Source of the DNA: Alnus glutinosa
Taxonomy: Eukaryota > Streptophyta > Magnoliopsida > Fagales > Betulaceae
Direction: 5' to 3'
Length of the DNA: 64,000 bases
Assembly (NCBI RefSeq): GCF_958979055.1
Contig: NC_084899.1
Coordinates: 3,657,001 to 3,721,000 of the forward strand
The stretch's first letter is position 1. Each line of letters starts with the position of its first letter. The position numbers were made by a program, and so were the translations under genes. Below the pieces are notes generated by a model. It saw only the letters and a program-made list of their open reading frames with translations. It did not search any database and had not been told where the DNA came from. Of this stretch, positions 23,401 to 33,246 are shown in pieces.

Positions 23401-26400
23401 ATTTCAGTTACCTGGAGTAGCAGGAAAATCCCAAACTGATGTAAGCTTGTTTTCTTTACACTATACTGCCAGTTTGCATTCTTCTGGCCTCGCTTAATAA
23501 GTTTAATCAGGCTAAAGTTCATTTTCTGTTTTTGATCATTAAGGCAGGGGATTCTACTTCTGATAGTACTGTAGCACAGGATGATGTGGTAAAGACTGAA
23601 AAAAGTGAGGATGCATTAAAGGAACGACCCTCAAAAAGGAATAGGAAGAAGGAAAAGGAGCATGTGGAAAAGCCTTCCGTTAAGTCCCAAATTAAGAAGA
23701 GGCTGCTGGTCTTACCTTTGGAAGCATCTGTCATTGCTATTCTCTTGCTAGTGTTGCTGGGTGCTTTCTATGTGGTATTGGATTTGTTTTCTTTCTTCAT
23801 CAATTGTAATCTTTTTGTTAAGAATCTTTTTTATTCTTTTTCACTTTTTAGCTGAAGTAATATATACTTATAGATTCAATTAATATCAATTAAACTTCTT
23901 TTTTTGATAAGTAATATCAATTAAACTTCTAACAACTTTCAATTATATGTCAACCAATTTTTTCATGTTGAATGATTCTAAAGTTTGCACATTACTGCTC
24001 TCTGTTGCTTATTATAAAGAATTGTTATTTTTTTCGTAAGTTTCCTTTGAATGTGAATACTAGCATCCATCTGAAAGCTTTATATTTGACATTAAATGTC
24101 ACTGTACAGGATTCTAAATTGAAAAAATATATTCTCCATGTATTTTACTAGTCAAAATTTATTCTTCATATATCAATTTTTATTTTATTAGCATTTTTTT
24201 AGGGGATACCTGCTCCTTTCCTTCTCTGTTCCCCTTTCTGTTTAGTAAAATATTTTTCGTAATAAGAAAGGCCTCTAATTTGAATGACATTTATTTTTGT
24301 AGGTTCACTCTGTTTGGGCGGCAGCAGAAGCTTATTCAGCTCCTTCTATTGTTCTAACATCTTATTCACATGATGGTCTTCATGTTTTTGATGATTTTCG
24401 AGAGGCTTATGCATGGTTGAGCCACAACACTGAGGTGGATGATAAAGTGAGTTCAGCATCATGTATTTTCCTTTCTTTTACTGTGCTTGTCTTCTTCTTT
24501 TTAACACTGACTTGGTTGTCATGAATCTGAAGTCTGAACTATTATTTCTTCAGTTTATTTCTGGTATTATGGTTTGAAGTGCAGCTGTATCATGATCTTG
24601 TTTATAATTTTAGCCTTCATGGTCTTATCAAAAAAAAAAAAAATAGCCTTCATGGTTATACTAACTTATTATTGAGCCTGGTACTTCTCATTGCACATGT
24701 TTTGTTGAAAATATTTTCATCTTGATTTCGATTGCAGTTATTTTCACCAATGGGCTCACTCTTATTAGTACTAGAGGAATCCTTTTCTATGGCCAAAACG
24801 AAAAAGAAAAAAGGTTACTTGTGGAGCTTTAAATGGATCATCTACGATAGCTAAACTGCCTGGGTGAGAGTAAATGGGTGGCAGATGGCTTTAAGCTCGC
24901 TTTAGGAGTGTGATTTTGATGATTGCCATGGGTTTAGTCAACTATTTTTGCTTTTCAATCTAGTGTAATGTAAAATGCATGCCAATGTCTGGAGAGTAAA
25001 ACTGCTTAGAGCCAACTATGTCCTAATATATAATCTTGATGCAAGAATGAAATCATGGTTTATTTTTTTGTCATACTATATGTTGATGTATTTCAAGCTA
25101 CATCATGAGTAATGCACATGTTGAGCATGTTGGGCTTGTCTTCAATAGCAATTTGTTGCCACTAACTGCTTCTGTTCAGGGTACCTAGGGTGATTTTCAC
25201 CTTAGAGCACTCCCATCCGACTATGCATTTCCTCTTTTTAGCCAAAATGGCTAAGCAAAAGGCTAAATGGGGCATCCATCAACTTATCTAAAGCCAAATG
25301 CAAAATCCATTTTGCTACAGTATCACGCCACATATGGCGTAATACTGTAGCTCAATGCATCATTTTTTTCTTTTTCTTTTTTTCCTTCTTTTTTTTTTTC
25401 TTTTTCCTTCCCCTCTTTTTTTAACATTTCTCTCACTCACTTTTTTGTCGCCTACCATGGACGAAATGGAAGGTCTTCTCTTTCTTCAACCCTCCATGAC
25501 TATGCTTTGTCCACCCAGTGTGCAAAGTCCCGGAGCCCCATTTCCCCAACGGCTCGTCGTTGATCTCCCAGCCGAAGGAGCTTGGCGACAAGACAGGGAA
25601 TGAGGTCTGGGAGGAGATTGTGGCCGGGTCAGAGAATTAGATGAGGCGGGGTGAGCTGGAAGAGATGACGCTGGAGGACTTCCCGACCAAGGATGGCGTG
25701 GTGAGGGAGGACATCAGAGGATTTCTGATTTGAGCTCTCCACTACTCTTTGGAATTCCGATTTGTGATTTGTGATTTTTGGAATTTTCTGCCTAGTGTGT
25801 GCAAAATCATCGGATAAGGAAATTGTTGGATGATGGTATTGCTGTATCCTCGTGGTGGTATTGCTGTATTTGGAGATGATTTTGGTTGAGGAATTGGACC
25901 CTTTTTGGGTGTTGGTGGCCGTGCCTTATTTGCAGCTGGAGGTAGACCAGTTTTTGGTGTTGATGCTCATGGCTTATGCGGCGAAAATACAAGCTGAGGC
26001 GGCGGCGCCTCAGGGGCAGTTGGAGAGGCTGGAGTTTGTTGGGATGCTGGAGCTGGAGTAGTATGTGGTTTTGGTTGCTGAGAAACGGTGTTTAAAGAAA
26101 GGGAAAGTAGAAAAAGTTTGAAGAAAAGGGGAATTCTGGATGATTGGTTGTTTAATTTGGTGTTTTTTGGTGGAGATGAGTTTTTAATTAAAATGATATA
26201 TTAGAGAAAAATTTAGATAAGCTTATGGGTGAGGTTTTGAAAATTGTTTAGCTAAATTAGCAAAAATAGGTTTAGCAAAATGGCTAAACCATTGTAAATG
26301 CTCTTAATTAATGGTATTTCTACTAGAATATTTGCTGGAGCATGACGCATGACTTCTCCACTAGATGGATTTAGTGGCCTATATAACACAGCTTATTGTG

Positions 26401-28111
26401 TCTGCTAATAAACTTTGACCACTAACATAGCATCGCCTGTATTCTTTCAGGTTGCATCTTGGTGGGACTATGGGTACCAAACTACTGCTATGGCTAATCG
26501 TACTGTCATTGTTGACAATAATACATGGAACAACACACACATTGCAACTGTTGGTACTGCCATGTCTTCTCCAGAAAAGGCAGCTTGGGAAATTTTTAAC
26601 TCTTTGGACGTAAAATATGTGCTTGTTGTCTTTGGAGGTAATTTCTGTCTGGTATGCTGAGATATAACCCCCAAAAAAGGTACTTTCTTCTGATGTCTGT
26701 CTGTACAGGTCTTGTTGGCTACCCCAGTGACGATATTAATAAGTTCCTGTGGATGGTCCGTATAGGAGGTGGTGTATTTCCTCATATCAAGGAACCCGAT
26801 TACCTTGTAAGTGATTATCACTACTTTCCACAAAAAAAAAAAAATTAATTAAAAAAAAATGTAATAACTAACAAAAAGGGTCTTGGATTTTTTATTTTTG
26901 CACAAAGGAACTGGATGATATTGTAGCTTACTATGTAATTCATTTGAGTTAGCAATGTGTTTTACTATGTTTTCTTTCTGTTTGTAGAGAGATGGTCAAT
27001 ATCGGATCGATTCTCAGGCCACACCCACCATGCTAAACTGCCTCATGTACAAACTCTCCTATTACAGGTCTGATTTTGCTGTGAAGTCAGTGGTTTCTAT
27101 ATGGAGGGTACATTTGTTTTGGCTGTTTAAATTTTGAATTTTTTTCATCTCTTTACCACAGGTTTGTGGAGACAGATGGTAAAGCCTTTGATAGGGTCAG
27201 GCGGACAGAAATTGGAAAGAAGCATTTCAAACTTACCCATTTTGAAGAGGTCAGTTGATCTGAACATCCATTTTTTTTTTAAAAAAAAAAAATGCATTGT
27301 GTGATATAATTAGCATTGTATGTGATTAAAATATTTGATATATATGACTATTAAATTTTGCTAGGGCGTCTTTTTAATAGGTTATTATTCCAACTCTTGC
27401 TTAATGTGGTGGGCTTTGAAATAAAAGCAGTTTGATTAATCCATGCAAACGTTATGTAGTCCTGGAATCTAGTTTTCATAATCTCTGTTATTCTTCCATA
27501 CTGTTAAACAGTGGCCCCCAGGGTGTAGAACATTGCCAATAAAGCGGCTTCTTTCTTGTCACATAATTAAATATGGCCCCTTGGGCCTTTGCTAGTTTTG
27601 GCTGCCTTTTCTATATGATTTGAAATGGTTAGCTCTTGTGATGTTTGCATGGATTTCTTTTCCAAAACGTTGTTTTATTAAGCAATTTATTAAAAAAAAG
27701 AATAGGTACCATAAGCAAGTGCTCATTCTCATTTCATTATGAGGGCAACCAATGATTGATGAGCTTTACTGATCTTGGTGCAACTAGTCAAATTTATTTG
27801 AAAATTTTCTCACGTGAAGTTCCTGTTCTTTTTTTGATTGGATTTCTGTGGCTTTAATATCAATTTAGGTTTTCACAACTCATCATTGGATGGTTCGCAT
27901 ATACAAACTGAAACCTCCGAAGAACAGGATCAGGGGCAAGGCAAAGAAATCAAAATCGGTATGTATTCTTCCTCCTTACTCAGTTATGTCTTGAGATTGG
28001 GCCCAATGTTATCTAAATAACTGCTTTAATTATTTTTGATCTTGGCAGAAAGCAAGCTCAACATCGAGCGCGAAAAGAAGTGGATCAAAAAACAAGAATC
28101 CATGGCACTGA
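17418..28111 (+). CDS. STT3A: STT3A, catalytic subunit of oligosaccharyltransferase (complete, 23 exons)
   Basis: Twenty-three exons: 17418-17534, 17971-18033, 18287-18342, 18518-18589, 18765-18870, 18960-19010, 19526-19621, 19903-19962, 20055-20168, 20444-20530, 22236-22339, 22432-22527, 22934-23054, 23135-23215, 23309-23440, 23544-23774, 24303-24446, 26451-26637, 26709-26806, 26988-27067, 27162-27249, 27869-27958, 28049-28111. The phases join to 2337 nt, 778 aa, nearly the length of Arabidopsis STT3A (At5g19690). The protein is a polytopic ER membrane enzyme that transfers the lipid-linked glycan to N-x-S/T sites. The luminal acidic motif EFDPYFNY lies near residue 50, many membrane helices follow, and the catalytic WWDYG is at residues 581-585. 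A Lys-rich loop precedes the last helix, and the C-terminus is basic (KNKNPWH). Introns hold a LINE fragment, LINE-tail micro-insertions and a bZIP-carrying MITE. Two degraded copies lie at 35838 and 54985. Confidence 0.95.
20602..20715 (+). mobile_element. Old SINE/LINE-tail insertion in STT3A intron 10
   Basis: A ~90-bp sequence (tgcacgggtccaaggcttac ... aaaggttcctcatcatatat) is flanked by ttgtttaagcaat and a slightly decayed repeat. The same insertion is at 56881-56973 in copy B, with perfect 13-bp repeats, so it predates the STT3A duplication. Confidence 0.6.
20765..21805 (+). mobile_element. 5'-truncated LINE with zf-RVT domain in STT3A intron 10
   Basis: An open frame at 20962-21705 (about 247 residues) carries the zinc-binding reverse-transcriptase C-terminus ([18 protein letters not shown], then [18 protein letters not shown]), typical of plant L1 LINEs. 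The element ends in ttttacttatcAAAAAAAAA and an AT microsatellite. The corresponding intron in copy B (about 57030-57045) lacks it, so it inserted after the duplication. The polymerase domain itself is missing. Confidence 0.85.
22149..22171 (+). mobile_element. 23-bp LINE-tail micro-insertion with 15-bp target duplication
   Basis: ttttatatcatgttg at 22134-22148 is repeated at 22172-22186, flanking ttttattacttatcAAAAAAAA. Copy B at about 57370-57385 has a single unduplicated site, which is the empty allele. The inserted tail equals the end of the LINE at 21765-21785. Confidence 0.8.
23900..23911 (-). mobile_element. 12-bp LINE-tail micro-insertion with 19-bp target duplication
   Basis: taatatcaattaaacttct occurs at 23881-23899 and 23912-23930 with ttttttgataag between. 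On the minus strand the insert reads cttatcAAAAAA, the tail of the same LINE family. Confidence 0.75.
24624..24643 (+). mobile_element. 20-bp LINE-tail micro-insertion with 13-bp target duplication
   Basis: tagccttcatggt at 24611-24623 recurs at 24644-24656. The bases between are cttatc plus about 14 A, again only the tail of the LINE. Confidence 0.8.
25205..26303 (+). mobile_element. Harbinger/Tourist-like element carrying a bZIP gene fragment, in STT3A intron 17
   Basis: The ends GAGCACTCCCATCC... and the reverse complement of ...ccattgtaaatgctc are imperfect inverted repeats with tagcca/tggcta words. Both are flanked by TTA, the target duplication of PIF/Harbinger elements. Inside, 25455-25735 resembles the N-terminal part of a group-A bZIP factor (GBF4/ABI5 type: VWEEIVAG followed by MTLEDF). 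The fragment is not an intact gene here. A copy truncated on the left is at 58650-59667 in STT3A copy B. No transposase is seen. Confidence 0.65.
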
Positions 28112-29058
28112 ACGTTATATTTTCATTTCTGATAGGCAATTTTTCTCAATTCAGTTACTGTATTTGATACCTATAAAGTACCTGAGAGCCATTGGAGAAG
28201 GATTGTGCTGGCATAGTTAAGTCATATTCCTTACAGAAATGCAAATGATCAAGTCAAAGATTTTGTACTTATCTTAGTCCTTTAACACTTGGGTAGAGCG
28301 GATGGGAGAGAACAGTTTTGGATTAGTTGTTTGGGCTTGGCACCTAGTGCTACATTCAGTGTACATCTTCTATTGTCCATTGAAGGATAGTTTGTGCCAT
28401 GTAATGCCACATGGATTATATTGTTTCGTCTTTTCCTTTTTTCTTTCCTTAGCAAATTTAATGGGTTCTTTACATTCTGACAAAGCTCTTTTGTTTCTGG
28501 GTGGGGGCACATCTCCAGTAGCTACATTTTTGGCCCTCTGTACCAACTTGAGGACACGAGAAGGTATTCTTAGTAAGATTGTGTGCCATGTAATGTATGG
28601 AGTGAAAAAGTTTAGAACCACTTAGCTTTGAAACCCCAAAGTTGAATTCGTAGCCAACTTTAAAATTTCACTTGAAGTCACAATAACAATGTTAAAAGTA
28701 TGACTAATCCAATCGATAGAGACCCACAATTCCTCCAAACATCCTCAAAATTCAACCCGACCATAAAAAGAAACAAAAGAGGGCAGAAACTGTGACTAAT
28801 GGCAACAAGGGAGGCTTTGGAATCTGTTTATATATTGGCATCCACAGATTAGCTACGAACTAGTTTTCAGCTAATTTTTACAAAATCATTTTCTAATAAA
28901 TTGAAGTGTTTTTAAAACATGTGAAAAGCATATTTTTTTTATTAATGTAACTAAAAAAAAATGTGAAAAGCACATTGTTATTAAAAAATACATATGTTTT
29001 TCACATATTAAAAGACACTGACAATTTATTAGATTGGTTTGTAACTAATTTATGTCCA
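28112..29058. other. Region downstream of STT3A, with AT-rich MITE-like segment
   Basis: The 3'UTR and downstream DNA of STT3A are matched with several percent divergence and indels at 36571-37518. At 28855-29050 an AT-rich segment with mirrored ends (acgaactagttt ... ttggtttgtaactaattt) looks like a MITE and is present in both copies. Confidence 0.6.
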
Positions 29059-29397
29059 AACTGGGTCTTATCGTATTGAAATGCCTCCCAAGATCTAGAT
29101 TAACTAATCTGAGAAAAGGAACCGAAAATCAAGTCCCAGCCTAACATGCAATTGGTTCTGCAGAACTCCTCCAACAAGCAGCTCTCATTATTTGCCAAAA
29201 TTCTGAAAAGTTAATAATATTAGATTATACAAATAAATAATAGCTCAGCCATCTGACAAGAAGCTACCAGATAAAAATGCCCACACACCAAATTTAAAGA
29301 ACAATACATTCCTATTAGGCTATTACCAAACCTTTTTATCTTTTGTATTCTACGCTTTTGTCATTGTGCAGTGTGAGATAAAAGAAATAAAATGAGG

Positions 29398-29619
29398 TCA
29401 AACGAAAGAGAGATCAAAGAACCCCACCATGTCCAACAAATGTTTGCGTGGTAGTTTGGACACGAGAGTTGTCTTCACGGGAGATTCCTCGTACATTATA
29501 GATTCCCAAGCTTCTTCAATCATAGACCAAGGAGCAAGTCCACTGTTCCCATGAATTTCTCGCAACTGAGAAGTGAAGGCTCTGAACAAATCGAATGCTG
29601 TCAATTGATTACTATACAT
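29398..29619 (-). CDS. Unrecognised 73-aa frame, possibly a terminal exon; identical copy at 37849
   Basis: The frame on the minus strand reads NQLTAFDLFRAFTSQLREIH ... KTTLVSKLPRKHLLDMVGFFDLSFV. A potential acceptor (gtatag) precedes the asparagine codon, so this could be the last exon of a gene whose other exons are absent. The composition is protein-like (amphipathic, W and M present). I do not recognise the family. The same 73 codons occur without change at 37849-38070. Whether it is expressed is unknown. Confidence 0.35.
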   Translation of the reverse strand: MYSNQLTAFDLFRAFTSQLREIHGNSGLAPWSMIEEAWESIMYEESPVKTTLVSKLPRKHLLDMVGFFDLSFV

Positions 29620-29639
29620 GAACTATATTTTTTTACTAT

Positions 29640-30617
29640 ACATGAACTAAAAAGTGAAAAACGTGAAGGGCGTCCGGCGTCGTTTTTTACAACCCATAAA
29701 TCATCTTTTTCTCTTTTAGGTTTAGGGTTTAATTGTTTTTTTCCTCACCTCTCTCTGCGCTCTGCCGGCTGCTGCTCGCCCACGAGTCACGACGCCAAGT
29801 CGCCAAGCCTCTGCCTCTCGTCTCCCTTCCGCTCTCCACGACGCCCAGCCTCTACCTCTTCGCCCATCTCGTCTTCGCCGCCGTTTGTCTCCGTCGTTGC
29901 TACACTGTAAGCTTCTCCACTCTTTCTCAATTTCTCTCTCTTTCTCACGCTTTTGTCTCGGCATTTTTAGGGTGTGTTGTGTACTGTGTGAGTGTGTGGG
30001 ATTTTGATTTAGGGTGTGTCACTGGGATTTTGATTTAGGGCATTTGTTTGTTTTAGGGTTTCATTTTAGGGATTCGATTTTTCATTGATAATTTGATGAG
30101 GTTAACTTGCTGGCGTATTAGAAATTGATTTGTTGTTCTGTATGTGTGAAAGAAAGTTGGTAAAAATGACGAGTGAACTGTTGTTGTCTGCCTTCATTGT
30201 TCATGTGATGCAGTAGAAGTAGATAGATAATGGGCAAATTTCATTGCGAAAAAATTCACTCACAAAACGCTCACACGTTTTTGTTTTTTTTTTTTGCGAA
30301 AAAAGGAAATATCCAATCTTTATGCTCTCTTTGGTCTCCTAGAATTGGTCTGAAAAGAAAATAAATAACCTCTGGGTTTTACTTCATTTTTTATATTCTG
30401 CTTTAGAAGGCAAAAGAGTTTTAGAAAAACGAAAAAATAAAAATTAGCCTGGATGTGCTAATAGAAATAGAACTAGACAGATTCTGTTGTTCCTGTATGA
30501 ATTTTGGGTTATATATTTTCCTGATGAAAGGTACTGATTGTTCTCTTAATGAATTTTACTATGTACTTGCGTCTCTGCACTAACTGATTTTCCATTATTT
30601 TTGTGGTTTATTTGCAG
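29640..30617 (+). promoter_or_regulatory. SKIP B promoter, distinct first exon and 5'UTR intron
   Basis: A telo-box-like ggtttagggttta at about 29718-29730 is followed by a CT-rich leader. The leader ends at the donor CACT/GTAAGC (29906/29907), and the intron's acceptor tttgcag is at 30611-30617. The leader has no similarity to the SKIP A first exon. Homology with copy A begins at about 30303, inside the intron, so promoter and first exon are unique to copy B. The start of transcription is inferred. Confidence 0.6.
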
Positions 30618-30670
30618 TTCCTCACCTTTGAAGCTCTATTGGGTTTTTGGTTATTGAATAGCTGATTATC

Positions 30671-32485
30671 ATGGCGGCTTTGAAGGAGCTTCTTCCGGCT
30701 GCAAAATCAACCACAACTTCAATTTATGATCACTCCAATGATCCATGGTTCAAGCAGAGATTCAGTTCCTCTGAGGCAGAAAAATCCTCCGTTATCAAGC
30801 ACAATCCTGTGCCTCCTTACTTGAAGCGTGCAGGTTTTGTTCCTCGAAAGGTAGAGGATTTTGGGGATGGGGGCGCATTTCCAGAGATTCACGTGGCTCA
30901 GTACCCACTTGACATGGGTAGGGACAGATCATCGAAGCCCGGATCAAAGATTCTTCCTGTTACAGTTGATGCCCATGGCAATGTTGCCTATGATGCGATT
31001 GTGAAGCAGAATGAGAATGCAAAGAAGATTGTTTACTCGCAGCATAAAGATCTTATACCAAAGGTTCTGAAGAATGATAGCGAAGAGACAGAAACTGATG
31101 AGGAGATTCAGAAAGAGATTGAGGAGACAACACAAGAGACAAAAGCTGCACTTGAAAAGATTGTGAATGTGAGATTGAGTGCGGCGCAGCCAAAAAATGT
31201 ACCAAAGCAGTCCACTGAGACAAAGTTTATCAAATATAAGCCATCACAGCAATCGGCAGCATTCAACTCAGGTGCTAAGGAGAGGATAATCAGTATGATG
31301 CAGATGCCTGTGGATCCACTTGAACCTCCTAAGTTCAAGCATAAGCGAGTCCCAAAGGCTTCTGGGTCCCCGCCTGTGCCGGTGATGCATTCTCCTCCTC
31401 GGCCTGTGACTGTGAAGGATCAACAAGATTGGAAGATCCCACCTTGTATTTCAAATTGGAAGAACCCAAAAGGTTATACCATCCCTCTTGATAAGCGTCT
31501 TGCAGCTGATGGTAGAGGCCTTCAAGATGTTCAGATCAATGATAATTTTGCAAAGCTTTCAGAAGCCTTGTATGTTGCGGAGCAGAAGGCTCGAGAAGCT
31601 GTAGCCATGAGATCAAAGGTTCAAAAGGAGATGATGATGAAGGAAAAGGAAAGGAAAGAGCATGAACTGAGGGCGCTTGCTGAAAAAGCACGTGCTGAGA
31701 GAACCGGTGTGGCACCCCCGGCGGCTATTCCAATCCCTTCTGAGAAGAGAGCCATGGATAGTTCTGATATGAGAGTTGATTATGAGCACGGAAGGGACAA
31801 AGAGAAGGATTTCCCAAAGGAGACTAGGGAGGAAAGAGAAGAACGGCTTCGGCGTGAGAAAATTCGCGAGGAGCGACGCCGAGAGAGGGAGAGGGAGAGA
31901 AGATTGGAGGCCAAGGATGCTGCAATGGGAAAGAAGAGCAAGATCACAAGAGATAGAGATCGTGATGTCAGTGAGAAGGTTGCTCTTGGCATGGCTTCTA
32001 CTGGAGCAGGAAGAGGAGGAGAGGTTATGTATGACCAGAGACTGTTCAACCAGGAGAAAGGGATGGACTCTGGATTTGCCACTGATGACCAGTACAATGT
32101 GTATGACAAGGGCTTGTTTACTGCTCAGCCAACGCTTTCAACCCTTTACAGGCCGAAGAAAGATGCCGATGCTGAGATGTATGGAGGTGCAGATGAGCAG
32201 TTGGAGAATATCATGAAGACTGATCGCTTCAAGCCTGACAAGGGCTTTACAGGCGCTGCTGAAAAAGCCGGTCCAAGAGATGGGCCAGTTGAGTTTGAGA
32301 AGGTGGCTGAAGAGGCTGATCCATTTGGACTGGATCAGTTCTTGACAGAGGTGAAGAAGGGTAAGAAAGCCCTCGAGAAAGTTGGTACTGGAGGGACAAT
32401 GAAAGCAAGTGCAGGGTCTTCAATGCGAGATGGCTATGAAGGAGGTTCCGGCAGAAGTCGTATTGGGTTTGAAAGAGGGCGTTAA
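30671..32485 (+). CDS. SKIP: SKIP/SNW1 spliceosome and transcription cofactor, copy B
   Basis: A second complete 604-codon frame with the same start and the same SNW domain (SNWKNPKGYTIPLDKRL from residue 261) as copy A. Only two residue changes were found: Ala36 for Ser and His373 for Asn. The intact frame and the rarity of replacements point to a recent duplication, continued selection, or both. Copy B lies in inverted orientation to copy A, about 20 kb away. It keeps the 53-bp second UTR exon (30618-30670) and the 3' flank to about 33107. SKIP acts in nuclear pre-mRNA splicing and transcription elongation. Arabidopsis has one gene, so two intact copies are a dosage or expression novelty here. 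Confidence 0.97.
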   Translation: MAALKELLPAAKSTTTSIYDHSNDPWFKQRFSSSEAEKSSVIKHNPVPPYLKRAGFVPRKVEDFGDGGAFPEIHVAQYPLDMGRDRSSKPGSKILPVTVDAHGNVAYDAIVKQNENAKKIVYSQHKDLIPKVLKNDSEETETDEEIQKEIEETTQETKAALEKIVNVRLSAAQPKNVPKQSTETKFIKYKPSQQSAAFNSGAKERIISMMQMPVDPLEPPKFKHKRVPKASGSPPVPVMHSPPRPVTVKDQQDWKIPPCISNWKNPKGYTIPLDKRLAADGRGLQDVQINDNFAKLSEALYVAEQKAREAVAMRSKVQKEMMMKEKERKEHELRALAEKARAERTGVAPPAAIPIPSEKRAMDSSDMRVDYEHGRDKEKDFPKETREEREERLRREKIREERRRERERERRLEAKDAAMGKKSKITRDRDRDVSEKVALGMASTGAGRGGEVMYDQRLFNQEKGMDSGFATDDQYNVYDKGLFTAQPTLSTLYRPKKDADAEMYGGADEQLENIMKTDRFKPDKGFTGAAEKAGPRDGPVEFEKVAEEADPFGLDQFLTEVKKGKKALEKVGTGGTMKASAGSSMRDGYEGGSGRSRIGFERGR

Positions 32486-33107
32486 GTAGCTTTTCTTTCA
32501 TTCTTTTTTAGCTTCTCTCTCTTTCTTGGTTTGAGTCGTACTAAACAAGTTCTTGCTGTTATTTGTCTTATTGCTCAATCAGCTTGTAGTTGCAAAAACG
32601 AATCCTAGCTTTGGAAGCGGTTGTATGAAGGACGTTTACTTTTGTTTACCAATGTATTATTATCCGTTATTAGTTGCAAATTAACCTATTTCTCATTCGT
32701 AGCTCGTGCTATACATGCCCGTCGAAATAGAAGTGTTGTCTTTAACCATATTCATTTAAGCAGTGCAGAGGGGGCTTGAAACTAGAATGCATATTTAGGT
32801 TAAGTGGTGCAGTTCCAACCGTACAATGTATATTGTTTAACATCGTGATTAATGGATGGTATGCTTTTCATGCTATGAACAAGAGAGTTTTACACCCCAG
32901 TTTGTGCGGAGCTCTAGTGAAACTGATATGTGAATGTCAAGTTGATCTGGAATTGAAATATCAAGTTGATCTAATCATTTACAGGGCAGGCATTCCCGTC
33001 CAACCCAGTGTCTCAATTACTTCTTGGTATGATTTTGTGTTTCGTTTCTTGTTTCTTTTTCATTCCCTCACCGTACTTTAGATTTAACAAAGCCTATACT
33101 ATACCTA
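32486..33107. other. 3'UTR and 3' flank of SKIP B, inverted match to 8045-8643
   Basis: The sequence follows the 3' flank of copy A base for base with scattered differences. Homology ends within cctatactatacctag at about 33107, where a foreign piece begins. The word gatttaacaaagcct is repeated at this junction. Confidence 0.75.
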
Positions 33108-33246
33108 GATTTAACAAAGCCTGTACATTTTTTTCCTCAAAGACTTTGCATTATAGTGGAATTCACCTTTACCACTTGGGCATGTCCATAATCTCGCTGA
33201 ATCCTTAATAGTTTCCTAAGGTAATGCGTTTTTTCTCGTTTGCTAG

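Noticed and set aside
25355-25603. Novel 82-aa protein in STT3A intron 17
   Set aside because: The frame joins a T-rich tract to the captured bZIP piece and does not follow the bZIP reading frame.
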